Origin: Lachnospiraceae bacterium
Lineage (GTDB): Bacteria; Bacillota; Clostridia; Lachnospirales; Lachnospiraceae
Length of the DNA: 64,000 nucleotides
Direction of reading: 5' to 3'
NCBI GenBank assembly: GCA_024693135.1
Contig: JAILLN010000014.1
Location: forward strand, 42,900 to 106,899
Shown: one piece after another, positions 43,301 through 52,334 of the stretch
Layout of the letters: the number at the start of each line of letters is the position of its first letter
Position numbering within the stretch: the stretch's first letter is position 1
Made by a program: the position numbers and the translations under genes
The notes under the pieces: generated by a model
Told to the model about the DNA's origin: nothing
What the model saw: only the letters and a program-made list of their open reading frames with translations
Databases searched by the model: none

Positions 43301-46300
43301 ATCTTACGATCCTCCTCTTCTGTGTCGTCCTTCATCTTATCTTTCTGGATCTGCTTGTCCTCCCTTGCACGGCGGGCAAGCTCCTCCTGCGCCTCCTCAT
43401 CTGCATGCTGGATCTCTGCCCGCTTTGCGGCATAGATCTCATCCAGGTTGATCACGCCCTTCTCGATCAGGCGGAAGAATGCATCCAGTACATTGGGATC
43501 AAACTGAGTGCCCCTTCCGTTCTTCATCTCATTCATGACATAATCCGTATCCATATGATTGCGGTAGACCCGGTTGGAGGTCATGGCATCGAAGGTATCC
43601 GCCACGCTGATGATCCGGCCGAAAAGAGGGATCTCCTCTCCCTTCAGGCCCTCCGGGTAGCCTCGTCCGTCGTAGCGCTCGTGATGATACTTCGTTCCGT
43701 CCACCACATGCTCCACCAATGTGAAATCCTTCAGGATCTCCGAGCCCCGGATCACATGAGACTTCATCTGGGCATATTCCTCATCCGTAAGCCGCCCCAC
43801 CTTATTCAGCACACTGTCCGGGATGGCGATCTTGCCGATGTCATGCATCTGGGCCGCCTTCCTTAGATTGGACAGCTCCTTCCTCCTCTTCGGCCATTTG
43901 AAGCAGTTCATTTCCCGGGCAATCATCTCGGAATAATCCGCGACCCGCATGGAATGCTGATGGGTACGCACATCCTTGGCATCAACTGCATTTACGATGG
44001 CCATCACCGTCTGATTTGCCATATTCAGCTTGATCTGCTGCTGGTTCAGCTGCCTCTGTACCACAAGCCAGGTAAACCAGATGATGATCAGGATAAGGAG
44101 GATCAGCATATAGAAGGTAAAACCCCTCCACTCATAAAACTCCCCCACCTTGACCAGGGCAAACCTCCGCTCCTCCATGACCCGGTTTCCGGCGCTGTCC
44201 AGGATAGCCAGATGGAAGGTATAATTTCCCGCCGGAAGATTGACATAGATGATGTTGTTCAGATTGTTCTGCGGCACGATGGTCCATTGCTGATCATATC
44301 CTTCCAGAAAATATCCCACATTGGGCTCCTGAATGGTATAATTTAGGATCTCCGGCGCCAGCTCCACCCGGCTTATGCCCTGGCCTACCGTGATCTCTCC
44401 GGTGCGGGAGGGGGGCTGGGCCAGGCCGTCTAAGCGAACAGAAGCCAGCTGCATCCGGTAGGAGCGGACATCGCTGTTATACCGTTCCACGTCTATGATA
44501 TAGACCCCCGTATCGCAGGGAAGAAACAATTCTCCTCTTCCATTGTAATAATTCCAGGAATTGGCCGTCAGGGAAGTGCCGAGACCCCTCCTGGCGTCCA
44601 GAAGCTCCCAGGCGATCTCGCCTCCAGCCACCAGCTCGTCCCGCTCCACCACATAGATCCCGGCACTGGACATGACAAAAAGCGTATCCTCGTCCTTGAC
44701 CCAGATATCATAATTGTTGAAATAGGGAAATTTGTCCAGCACGCGGATGGTGCCATCCGGCTCCAGATAGCAGAGGCTGTTGCTGGTGACGATAAATACC
44801 CCGTCCGATTTGGGATCCTTAACGGTACGAAGGATGACCCCGCTGGTAAGCCCGTTCTCCCGGGTGATCAAGGCATCCACCTTACCGTCCTTCAATACCG
44901 CAAGGCCGTCCCCGTCCGTGCCTGCCAGCACCGTCCCGTCGTCCCGCTCGGTGATGGTCAGGATCATGGAATTGATAAGGCCGTCCGCATTGCGGATAGT
45001 CTGCCGGATCTGATGATCCTTAATATAGCTGATGCCGGTATCGCCTGCGGCCAGGATCGTCCCGTCCGAAAGCCCCGTCACCACCCGGGCCCGGCTTCCG
45101 AAGCTGCCGTTCTCCGCATTGTATTCCCAGGTCTCTCCCTCCGGGGAATACTCCATGAGCCCGCTGCCATAGGTGCAGACCCACAGATGATCCTGCTTAT
45201 CCACATACATGCATCGGATGCGCTTCCCGTCAAGCTTTTCGGTCATGTCATTTTTAACCTGGCTTCGGCAGGCCTTGTCCACCACATCCAGCCCCTTATC
45301 CGTGCCGATGTAATAACAGCCCTGCCAGGAGACGATGGCATTCACCACCCGGCGGTTCATGCCGATGGCTCCGTATACATCCTTGAAGGGAGACTTGGCC
45401 AGCCGCAAGAGGCCCAGCCTGGAGGAGGTGAACCAGAGATTGCCCTGGTAATCGTAAAGCATATTGTCGATGGAATTATTGAAATCGTTTGTATTCACCC
45501 TATGATAGCCCAGACGGTCCACATAGGATACGCCCCTGTCCGTGGAGATGAAAAGCGTTCCGTCGCTTAAATAGTTCAGGTTATTGATATTCTCCACATC
45601 CTCGCAGGTCTCGATGCCAAGCTGTTCTAAAGATCCTTTGGATACGTCAAAGCTGTAGATATGGTTGGTGGAAGAGCCCACCATGAGCGTCCCGTCCGGA
45701 GCGAAGGCACAGCAGTTGAAAAGCTCCGATCCCTCCGGCAGCTCCCGGGAGCAGAGGATCTCTCCTCCCTTCATAAGGAAAAGCCGCCCATCGGAAGAAA
45801 CCGCCGCCACATGCCCCTCCTCGTCGGCCGTGATGCTGTCTGCATAATTGACCTCCTCCAGGGTATTTGCCGCCTTGAGCCCGTTATTCATGGCCAGGAT
45901 CTGGAGGCTTCCGGTAGTGCCGACATAGTAATACCCGTCTGAAGCCCTGATGATGCAACGTACGGAATTGGAGGGAAGGCCGCTGGATTGATCCAGCACA
46001 TTGACGATCTTCTCCCGGATCATGATGGACAGTCCGTTGTCATTGGTACCGATCCAGAGCCGTCCTTCCTCATCCACATAAAGGCAGTTTACATTCCGGA
46101 CGGATTCATACTGATCCACCCAGCGGAACTCCCTTCCGTTATAGCGGTAGAGCCCGGCATAGGTACCGATCCAGAGCACCCCGTCATTCGTCTGGGCGAT
46201 GTCATTGGCCTCGCCGCAGGGCAGGCCGTTATTGCTGCTATATACGCTCTGAACATAATCGTTGTAATCCGTCGAAGAAGCAGATTCCTGGATCCCCTCC

Positions 46301-46938
46301 GCCCTTGCCGGATAAGAAAGAGCCAGGGAAAAACACAGCACCAGGAGGGCTCCCGTCATAGCGCCTCCCTTCGTTGCCGGTCCTTCACTGCCCCGATTTC
46401 CGTGGCTGCGCTGAATCAAAACGATGATATATACCATGGCAATGGTAAGTACCTTATCCGCAAATTCAATGGCAAGCTGCCCTAAGAAGCCGCACAGGAA
46501 AAAGGGCCATCCCTTCTCTGTCAGATAGCCGATCACGCCGTCTCCCCAGCGGTTGCCGGTATAGCCCTCGCCAAAGAACATGTTCACGGGCACGGATACA
46601 AGGAGGGCTGTAAGCATCACCAGGGAAGCCGCCTTCATAAAGCCGTAAAACCGGTCGAACCAGTGCCGGCGGGAAGCAATGCCTACGATGATCCCCAGGG
46701 CGACGCTGGTGACCGAATAAAACGCCGACATGCGGTTTACCATGCTGAAGGCGATATTCCCGGTAAGCCCTACCATGGCACCGCAAAGGGGGCCGCCTAA
46801 ATAAGCGCTGAGAGCCGTGCCGAAGGAATCCGCCCACAAAGGCAGCTGAAGCCATACGGACAAAAGCTTCCCTCCCACGTTCAGACATACGCACATCGCA
46901 ATAAACAGAACAATCTGCCAGGTCTTCCATTTATTCAT
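43297..46938 (-). CDS. ECF-S-like membrane domain/beta-propeller/HD-GYP signalling protein
   Basis: A 1213-aa protein. Residues 1-185 hold about six membrane helices resembling ECF transporter substrate-binding (S) components (VSVWLQLPLWADSFGTALSA, GPLCGAMVGLTGNIAFSMVN). Another helix at about 200-218 leads to an outside region of two-component-type propeller blades (DGVLWIGTYAGLYRYNGREF, EGRLWIGTNDNGLSIM), ending in a Y_Y_Y-like domain near 870-950 (VGYFLEGYDQQWTIVPQNN). A helix at about 962-985 precedes the cytoplasmic HD-GYP domain with HDIGK, HHERYDGRGYPEGLKGEEI and DTFDAMTSNR intact, a likely c-di-GMP phosphodiesterase. Propeller plus HD-GYP is known; the added S-component-like front is unusual. 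Confidence 0.9.
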   Translation of the reverse strand: MNKWKTWQIVLFIAMCVCLNVGGKLLSVWLQLPLWADSFGTALSAYLGGPLCGAMVGLTGNIAFSMVNRMSAFYSVTSVALGIIVGIASRRHWFDRFYGFMKAASLVMLTALLVSVPVNMFFGEGYTGNRWGDGVIGYLTEKGWPFFLCGFLGQLAIEFADKVLTIAMVYIIVLIQRSHGNRGSEGPATKGGAMTGALLVLCFSLALSYPARAEGIQESASSTDYNDYVQSVYSSNNGLPCGEANDIAQTNDGVLWIGTYAGLYRYNGREFRWVDQYESVRNVNCLYVDEEGRLWIGTNDNGLSIMIREKIVNVLDQSSGLPSNSVRCIIRASDGYYYVGTTGSLQILAMNNGLKAANTLEEVNYADSITADEEGHVAAVSSDGRLFLMKGGEILCSRELPEGSELFNCCAFAPDGTLMVGSSTNHIYSFDVSKGSLEQLGIETCEDVENINNLNYLSDGTLFISTDRGVSYVDRLGYHRVNTNDFNNSIDNMLYDYQGNLWFTSSRLGLLRLAKSPFKDVYGAIGMNRRVVNAIVSWQGCYYIGTDKGLDVVDKACRSQVKNDMTEKLDGKRIRCMYVDKQDHLWVCTYGSGLMEYSPEGETWEYNAENGSFGSRARVVTGLSDGTILAAGDTGISYIKDHQIRQTIRNADGLINSMILTITERDDGTVLAGTDGDGLAVLKDGKVDALITRENGLTSGVILRTVKDPKSDGVFIVTSNSLCYLEPDGTIRVLDKFPYFNNYDIWVKDEDTLFVMSSAGIYVVERDELVAGGEIAWELLDARRGLGTSLTANSWNYYNGRGELFLPCDTGVYIIDVERYNSDVRSYRMQLASVRLDGLAQPPSRTGEITVGQGISRVELAPEILNYTIQEPNVGYFLEGYDQQWTIVPQNNLNNIIYVNLPAGNYTFHLAILDSAGNRVMEERRFALVKVGEFYEWRGFTFYMLILLILIIIWFTWLVVQRQLNQQQIKLNMANQTVMAIVNAVDAKDVRTHQHSMRVADYSEMIAREMNCFKWPKRRKELSNLRKAAQMHDIGKIAIPDSVLNKVGRLTDEEYAQMKSHVIRGSEILKDFTLVEHVVDGTKYHHERYDGRGYPEGLKGEEIPLFGRIISVADTFDAMTSNRVYRNHMDTDYVMNEMKNGRGTQFDPNVLDAFFRLIEKGVINLDEIYAAKRAEIQHADEEAQEELARRAREDKQIQKDKMKDDTEEEDRKI

Positions 46939-47122
46939 CCCGATCCGTCTCCCCCGCCCGCATCATGCAGGCTGATCATTGCAGTAAAAAACCTGCCCCC
47001 TAATCATATCATCATTGGCCCATATCCGACAACCGCTTGTCACAGCCATGCCGGTAAGCTAAAATATCATAGACAGCCTATTTCCGCTGCAGATATTTGG
47101 CTCAGGTGTAGGTTGTGCGGGC

Positions 47123-47339
47123 GCCGGGGCTGAAAAGTTTTTGCGCTCAGGTGCTCGCCTTCTGTACTTCTAAGGACCGCTTTACTACGTTGATTCCCGG
47201 GACGGGGCCGCCTCAATTCGCGTCCATGCTCAGTTCGGCTCAAAATGACATCCATGTCATTTTGCCCCTGTCGGTGAAGCGGTCCTAAGAAGTACGACGA
47301 AGCCTCGCAATATCGTGCAAAAATCTTTTCAGTCCCGGC
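47123..47339. repeat. Large nested foldback (MITE-like or structured RNA)
   Basis: Three nested inverted repeats share one centre: 47123-47144 with 47317-47339 (GCCGGGGCTGAAAAG vs its near complement), 47164-47182 with 47277-47295 (GTACTTCTAAGGACCGCTT, one mismatch), and the perfect palindrome CAAAATGACAT/ATGTCATTTTG at 47241-47264. The arms together account for over 100 paired bases. Confidence 0.8.
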
Positions 47340-47425
47340 TCCCATCCACACTGTAGTTGGGATCTCAACCTGCGCAATGAATAAAAGAAACATAGAACGC
47401 GAGGGGACATTATATGTTTGAAACA

Positions 47426-47613
47426 GTCTTCGCTGGCTTCCATATATTTTGCGAAGGGTGAGCCGCTTGCGTGCCTTGGTGTTTCCTAAGGAGCCTCTTA
47501 CCGCGAACACGCGGAGATTGCCGCCTGCGAAGACTTGCAAGATCGGCTGGTTGGCGAGACAACACGCTTTTAAGTTGGCTCGCCAAGCCGAGATTGCATA
47601 GTCGAAGCCAGCG
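47426..47613. repeat. Mutually exclusive inverted repeats
   Basis: AGTCTTCGC (47426-47434) can pair with GCGAAGACT (47527-47535) or, in part, with GCGAAG (47451-47456). The overlapping CGCTGGCTTC (47431-47440) pairs with GAAGCCAGCG (47604-47613). A further hairpin pairs TTGGCGAG (47551-47558) with CTCGCCAA (47579-47586). These pairings compete, as in switchable RNAs. Confidence 0.6.
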
Positions 47614-47680
47614 GGAAGCTCCGCATTAAGTGAGCGGTGAGGCGACGTGGAAATGCAAGGCCCGCAGGCGGCGCATCTTT
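47574..47680 (+). repeat. 107-bp interspersed repeat, copy A
   Basis: Begins GTTGGCTCGCCAAGCCGAG and ends GGCGGCGCATCTTT. It matches the reverse complement of 63894-64000 over 107 bp with two differences. It lies in non-coding DNA. Confidence 0.92.
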
Positions 47681-47740
47681 GCCACAGCGCAAGGCCCGCC
47701 GGCAGCGCAGACCTGCCACAATGCAAGGCCCGCCGGTGGC
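47655..47740 (+). repeat. 34-bp-period triplicate GCAAGGCCCGC
   Basis: GCAAGGCCCGC followed by AGG or CGG starts at 47655, 47689 and 47723, each 34 bp apart. The first copy lies within the 107-bp repeat. The array ends about 45 bp before the methyltransferase start codon. Confidence 0.75.
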
Positions 47741-47785
47741 GATGCAGACAAAAAACCGTCCCCTTGTCTTAAAATGAGGTTTATT

Positions 47786-49030
47786 ATGGGAAATTTAACG
47801 AAAGAAGCCATGGCAACTCTGAAAAAAGGCGAAGGCCGCGCCCTGAAAGCCGGCGGCCCCTGGATCTATGACAATGAGATCGCATCGCTTACCGGCTCCT
47901 TTGAAAACGGAGACATCATCCTTGTGCAGGACTTCGACGGATATCCCATGGGCGCAGGCTTCATCAGCCTATCTTCCAAGATCCGGATCCGCATGCTGAC
48001 CCGCTCAAAGGCCCCGGTGATCGACGAAGGCTTTTTCCATTCAAGGCTGAAGGCCGCCTGGGAATACCGTAAGACCGTGCTTCCTCCCTCCGACCTGTCC
48101 TGCTGCCGCATCATCTTCGGCGAGGCCGATTTCCTCCCCGGGCTCGTGGTAGACAAATATGCCGATGTGCTCGTCGCCGAATGCCTCTCCTTCGGGATGG
48201 ACCGGCTGAAGGAGCAGATCCTTGCTGACCTGAAAAGCATCCTCCTGGAGGACGGCTTCCCCATACGCGGGATCTATGAGCGCTCTGACGCCCCGGTACG
48301 GAAGAAGGAAGGCCTCCTCCCCTTTAAGGGTTTTATGGGTCCGGCCTTTGACACGGATGTAGAGATCATGGAAAACGGCGTGAGATACATGGTCGACGTG
48401 GTAAACGGCCAGAAGACCGGTTTTTTCCTGGACCAGAAGCATAACCGGCTTGCGATGCAGAGGATCGTATCCGGCCTCCGGTCAACGGGCAGTCCCGTCC
48501 GGGTGCTGGACTGCTTCACCCATATGGGAACCTTTGCCCTAAACTGCGCCCTGGCCGGAGCCGATGAAGTGACGGGCCTTGACATCTCGGATTTTGCCAT
48601 AGCCCAGGCGAAGGAGAATGCAAGACGGAACGGACTCGGGGACAGGGTGCGTTTCCTCAAGGCAAACGTGCTGGATGAGCTGCCGGCTCTTTACGAGGCC
48701 GGGGAGCGTTACGACGTGGTGATCCTCGACCCTCCCGCCTTCGCCAAGGCAAGGGAAGCCACCAAGAATGCCGCAAAGGGCTACCGGGAGATCAACCAGA
48801 AGGGCCTGCGCCTGATCCGGGACGGAGGTTTTCTTGCCACCTGCTCCTGCTCTCATTTCATGACCCGGGAGCTTTTCGCCCAGGTGATCTCCCAGGCCGC
48901 AGCCTCAGCCCACAGGCGGCTGAAGCAGGTGGAGTACCGCACCCAGAGCCCGGATCATCCCTTCCTCTGGACAGCGGAGGAGTCCTTCTATCTGAAGTTC
49001 TTTATCTTCCAGGTCCTGGACATCCCGTAA
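47786..49030 (+). CDS. Class I SAM-dependent rRNA methyltransferase (RlmI-like)
   Basis: A 414-aa enzyme. I start it at the ATG 47786 (GAGG seven bases upstream; MGNLTKEAMATLKKGEGRAL); the longer open frame would read into the repeat DNA. The N-terminal 75 residues are a PUA domain (GGPWIYDNEIASLTG), the middle an RlmI/YccW-type domain (KYADVLVAECLSFGMD), the C-terminal half a Rossmann methyltransferase with VLDCFTHMGTFALNCALAGA, the acidic LDIS, and DVVILDPPAFAK. The family makes 5-methylcytosine in 23S rRNA, though paralogues vary. It stands alone on the plus strand. Confidence 0.92.
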   Translation: MGNLTKEAMATLKKGEGRALKAGGPWIYDNEIASLTGSFENGDIILVQDFDGYPMGAGFISLSSKIRIRMLTRSKAPVIDEGFFHSRLKAAWEYRKTVLPPSDLSCCRIIFGEADFLPGLVVDKYADVLVAECLSFGMDRLKEQILADLKSILLEDGFPIRGIYERSDAPVRKKEGLLPFKGFMGPAFDTDVEIMENGVRYMVDVVNGQKTGFFLDQKHNRLAMQRIVSGLRSTGSPVRVLDCFTHMGTFALNCALAGADEVTGLDISDFAIAQAKENARRNGLGDRVRFLKANVLDELPALYEAGERYDVVILDPPAFAKAREATKNAAKGYREINQKGLRLIRDGGFLATCSCSHFMTRELFAQVISQAAASAHRRLKQVEYRTQSPDHPFLWTAEESFYLKFFIFQVLDIP

Positions 49031-49131
49031 GTTCAACTGTTTTTACCCGCGAACGCATTGAACTGCCGTTTGGCCTGCTTTGCCGTGGTATATGCCGTTA
49101 ATACTATGCCTGGCTTCGGCAGCCATTTGGT

Positions 49132-50895
49132 TTAACTACGATAAAAGGAGCGTCCCTCCGATACGATTCGGAGGACACAGACCGTATTCCCCTTTCCGTC
49201 TGTGGTGATGGCCAGGCCGCTCTTCTGTCCGTAAAGCATGCGGAGCCTCCTGTGGACATTGCGTATGCCGATCCTTGCGGAACGCTCCTCCTGGGGGTTT
49301 ATCTCATAATCCGGGGAAAGCAGCTCCTGGATCCTTTCCCACTCCTCCTCGGTAGGCACCCCGGGGTTGATGATGCGGATCTGCATGTCGATACGGCCGC
49401 CTTCCGCAATGCCGTCTGCCTCGATACGGACATGGCGCCCATCCTCCCCGCTTGCGTATTCCACGGCATTTTCCACCACCGGCTGGATGATCAGCCTCGG
49501 CACCTTCACATTAAGAAGCCTCTCGTCGATCTTCTCCTCATGGGTAAACCTGTCCTGATAACGGCATTCGATGATATAAAGATAGGCCATCACATATTCC
49601 ATTTCCTCGGAAAGGCTGATCAGGGACTGCCGGTTCCGGTCCATGGTGGCGGCCATCATGGTAGAGAGCGCCTCGATCATGCTGCTGACCTTCTCCTCTC
49701 CATGGATCCTTGCCTCCCAGTTGATGATCTCCAGGGTATTGTTCAGGAAATGGGGATTGATCTGGGACTGCAGGGCATGGATGTTTGCATCCCTAAGGGC
49801 AATCTCCTCCACAAAGATCTTATTGAACTGCTCGGAAAGCTTCTTGGACATCAGGTTGAAATTATGGGTCAGGTCATCTACCTCTCCCCTGGGAGCACCC
49901 TCTGCCTCCTCCACCGTGATCCCGTAGTTGCCCTCCGAGATCTGCCTGGATGCATCCGCAAGGGTGGAGATGGGCTGGCTCACCTTTTTGTGGAAGAAAT
50001 AAAAGACCACGGCGATCAGCGGGATCAAAAACAAGAGCAGCAGGCAGAAGACCACCGTGATGGAATGCTTCTCCATATTGACCACCACGCTGTCGTAGGA
50101 GACCGCATAGAGGAATCGGTGATCCCTGTCCCCTGACCGGTAGCATACCTCTGCCTTATCCCCGCTTTCCGTCCGGAAAACCCCGGGTGCATCCGGCATG
50201 CCGGCATCATAGACAAAATGGGTGCTTCCCGCTGAAGTGAGCAGCTCCTCTCCATGATAGATGGCCATCCCCTGGTAGGCCCATACGCTCTTCAGGCTGG
50301 CAAAGATGCGCTCGTCATTCAGCTCCATCACAAGCACGGCCATGGGCTCAAAGCCCCTGTTCATCATATTCCGCATCATATACACATGACCGTCCCGGCT
50401 GAAGAAAGCAATGTCCGTATCCAGGGTCGTTGACCTTTTCAGGACCTCCTCCTGCACATGATCCTTAAAATAGCGAAGCCTCGATGTGCTTCCCCGGCCC
50501 GTGGCATTCCCGGTATAATATACATTTTCGGGTTCCTGTGTATAGATCAGCAGGGAAAGGTCAAAGTTGGGATTATACCGGTATTGCTGGGCCAGAAACT
50601 CCGTGGTCCGGTCGTGGAGGATCCCCTCCTTGCCGTCCCTGCCGTAAGCCGCCCAGGCATTTCGGATGTCCGGAAGATAAGAGGCCTGCTTAGACGCGTC
50701 AATACAGTCCGAGATCCTTAGCTCGCAGATCTCAGAGGCCTTTTCCATGGAGGTATCTATGGTAAGCTCCGCCTGCCTGTCGATCCTTCCTGCCACCACC
50801 ATCATGAAGATGAGGACGATGGCCGAAAGGGGGATGAACCACCCTAAGGCAAGCAGCCGGAGCATCTGCCATTTCAGCGTATCCTTCTGTCTCAT
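49132..50895 (-). CDS. YesM-type sensor histidine kinase of the amino-sugar operon
   Basis: A 587-aa membrane kinase. Membrane helices lie near residues 12-33 and 270-295 (VVFCLLLLFLIPLIAVVFYF) and flank a Cache-like outside sensor. HAMP follows (PISTLADASRQISEGNYGI), then the His_kinase motif ALQSQINPHFLNNTLEII with the acceptor His, and an ATPase core with PVVENAVEYASG and RIGIRNVHRRLRMLYG. It is the last gene of the operon, ten bases after the mutase stop, and its partner is the YesN-type regulator at 55900. The pair likely senses the imported sugar and activates the operon. Confidence 0.94.
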   Translation of the reverse strand: MRQKDTLKWQMLRLLALGWFIPLSAIVLIFMMVVAGRIDRQAELTIDTSMEKASEICELRISDCIDASKQASYLPDIRNAWAAYGRDGKEGILHDRTTEFLAQQYRYNPNFDLSLLIYTQEPENVYYTGNATGRGSTSRLRYFKDHVQEEVLKRSTTLDTDIAFFSRDGHVYMMRNMMNRGFEPMAVLVMELNDERIFASLKSVWAYQGMAIYHGEELLTSAGSTHFVYDAGMPDAPGVFRTESGDKAEVCYRSGDRDHRFLYAVSYDSVVVNMEKHSITVVFCLLLLFLIPLIAVVFYFFHKKVSQPISTLADASRQISEGNYGITVEEAEGAPRGEVDDLTHNFNLMSKKLSEQFNKIFVEEIALRDANIHALQSQINPHFLNNTLEIINWEARIHGEEKVSSMIEALSTMMAATMDRNRQSLISLSEEMEYVMAYLYIIECRYQDRFTHEEKIDERLLNVKVPRLIIQPVVENAVEYASGEDGRHVRIEADGIAEGGRIDMQIRIINPGVPTEEEWERIQELLSPDYEINPQEERSARIGIRNVHRRLRMLYGQKSGLAITTDGKGNTVCVLRIVSEGRSFYRS

Positions 50896-50905
50896 AGGAT
50901 ATATC

Positions 50906-52318
50906 TTATCCGATATTCAGAAACTCCCTGTAAATCCCGCATATTTCCTCCGCCTGTCCTTTCTCCGGCATCTCGCAGAATATGCGGAGCAGCGGCTCCG
51001 TGCCGGAAAAACGGATGCAGACCCATCCGCCGTTCTTAAAGTATACCTTACATCCGTCAAGATAGGAAATCCTTTCGATCGCACAGGGAAGAGGCGGCAC
51101 CTCCTTATCCTCCAGGAGGCGCTTTTCATATCCCGGCTTAAGGGATGCCCTGAAGCTTAGGTTATTCTCCACCATATAGCAGATGCCGCATTCCCTTTTT
51201 ATCTCATCATAGATCTCCGACATTCTCCGCCCCGTCACCGCAAGCATCTCTACCAGAAGAGCCGCCGCATATACGCCGTCCTTTCCGTGGATATGCCCCC
51301 TTACGGTGAGGCCTCCGGAGGATTCCCCTCCGATCAGCGCATCGGTTTCAGAGATCTTCGCCGAGACATGCTTGAAGCCCACGGGAACCTCATAGCACTG
51401 CTCGCCAAACCGCTCCGCCACCCGGTCCAGCATATGGGTGGTGCACAAATTTCTTACCACAGGGCCTTTTTCTCCCCGGTACTTTACCAGGTAATAATAA
51501 AGGAGCACCAGGATGTCATTGGGCGACAGATAGCGCCCCCTGTCGTCCACCACCCCGATCCGGTCCGCATCCCCGTCGGTGGCTATGCCGATGTCGCAGT
51601 GCTTGTCTCTCACGCAGGTCATGAGGGGCTCCATGGCCGCCTCATTCGGCGCGGGAAGCTTGCCTCCGAAAAGGGTATCATGGATGCCATGGATGGTTTC
51701 CATCTCGCAGCGGGCGGTCATGAGTATGGTCTTTATGGGCGTCTCGCTGACCCCGTACATGGGATCCAGCGCCACCCGAAGCCCTGCCTCCCGGATGGCC
51801 TTCACATTGATGCGGTCCAGGATATTGTCCAGGTAGTCGTTTAAGGGATAAAACTCGACGATGAGGCCCGCTTTCTTTGCATCCTCATATTCCATGGAAG
51901 GTACGGGAAGGGAAGCTCTTGAAATATAATCCTCGATCTGGGCCGTCTGGGCCTCATCCGCATCCCGCCCCTCCTTCGTAAAGACCTTGATCCCGTTATA
52001 TACCGCCGGATTGTGGCTTGCCGTGACCATCATGCCATAGGGGAGCTGCTGCTTCATCACATAAAACATCACCAAAGGCGTAGGGCACGACTTATTGATG
52101 AGCATGGCCTTGATGCCGTTTGCGGCAAAGACCACCCCTGCCCACTGCATGGCTTCCTTGGAAAGGAACCTTCTGTCATAGCCCAGAACGATCCCCTTCC
52201 CTTCCACTCCTTCGTCTTTCATTTTAGCCGACATGGCCTGTGCCAGGATCTGTACGTTCTGTTTTGTGAATTCATCCCCTATGATGGCTCTCCAGCCGCC
52301 GGTGCCGAATCGGATCAT
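50906..52318 (-). CDS. Phosphohexomutase, probable GlcNAc-1-P/GlcN-1-P mutase in this operon
   Basis: A 470-aa alpha-D-phosphohexomutase. The ATG at 52318 has GGGAGGG upstream and starts MIRFGTGGWRAIIGDEF. The phosphoserine loop is TASHNPAVYNGIK, the metal site DGDADRIGVVDD, the sugar-binding loop GGESSGGLTV and the phosphate site RFSGTEPLLRI; all complete. It interconverts hexose 1- and 6-phosphates. It lies between a GH94 phosphorylase and a kinase, in an operon with nagA. GlcNAc-1-P from phosphorolysis would have to become GlcNAc-6-P before NagA can act, so a GlcNAc-1-P mutase role is likely but inferred; phosphogluco- or phosphomannomutase activity remains possible. Confidence 0.9.
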   Translation of the reverse strand: MIRFGTGGWRAIIGDEFTKQNVQILAQAMSAKMKDEGVEGKGIVLGYDRRFLSKEAMQWAGVVFAANGIKAMLINKSCPTPLVMFYVMKQQLPYGMMVTASHNPAVYNGIKVFTKEGRDADEAQTAQIEDYISRASLPVPSMEYEDAKKAGLIVEFYPLNDYLDNILDRINVKAIREAGLRVALDPMYGVSETPIKTILMTARCEMETIHGIHDTLFGGKLPAPNEAAMEPLMTCVRDKHCDIGIATDGDADRIGVVDDRGRYLSPNDILVLLYYYLVKYRGEKGPVVRNLCTTHMLDRVAERFGEQCYEVPVGFKHVSAKISETDALIGGESSGGLTVRGHIHGKDGVYAAALLVEMLAVTGRRMSEIYDEIKRECGICYMVENNLSFRASLKPGYEKRLLEDKEVPPLPCAIERISYLDGCKVYFKNGGWVCIRFSGTEPLLRIFCEMPEKGQAEEICGIYREFLNIG

Positions 52319-52334
52319 GCCGCTCCCTCCCCTT

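Larger units (their letters stand above)
46939..47785. other. Long non-coding region with structured repeats
   Basis: About 850 bp without a credible gene. Open frames here have no ribosome site or recognisable protein. It contains a 217-bp foldback (47123-47339), a region with competing inverted repeats (47426-47613), the 107-bp repeat found again at the right edge, and a 34-bp-period triplicate just before the methyltransferase gene. Confidence 0.75.

Noticed and set aside
47067..47726. 219-codon minus-strand frame in the repeat region
   Set aside because: It runs through foldbacks and the 107-bp repeat, has no ribosome site, and its sequence has no protein-like domain pattern.
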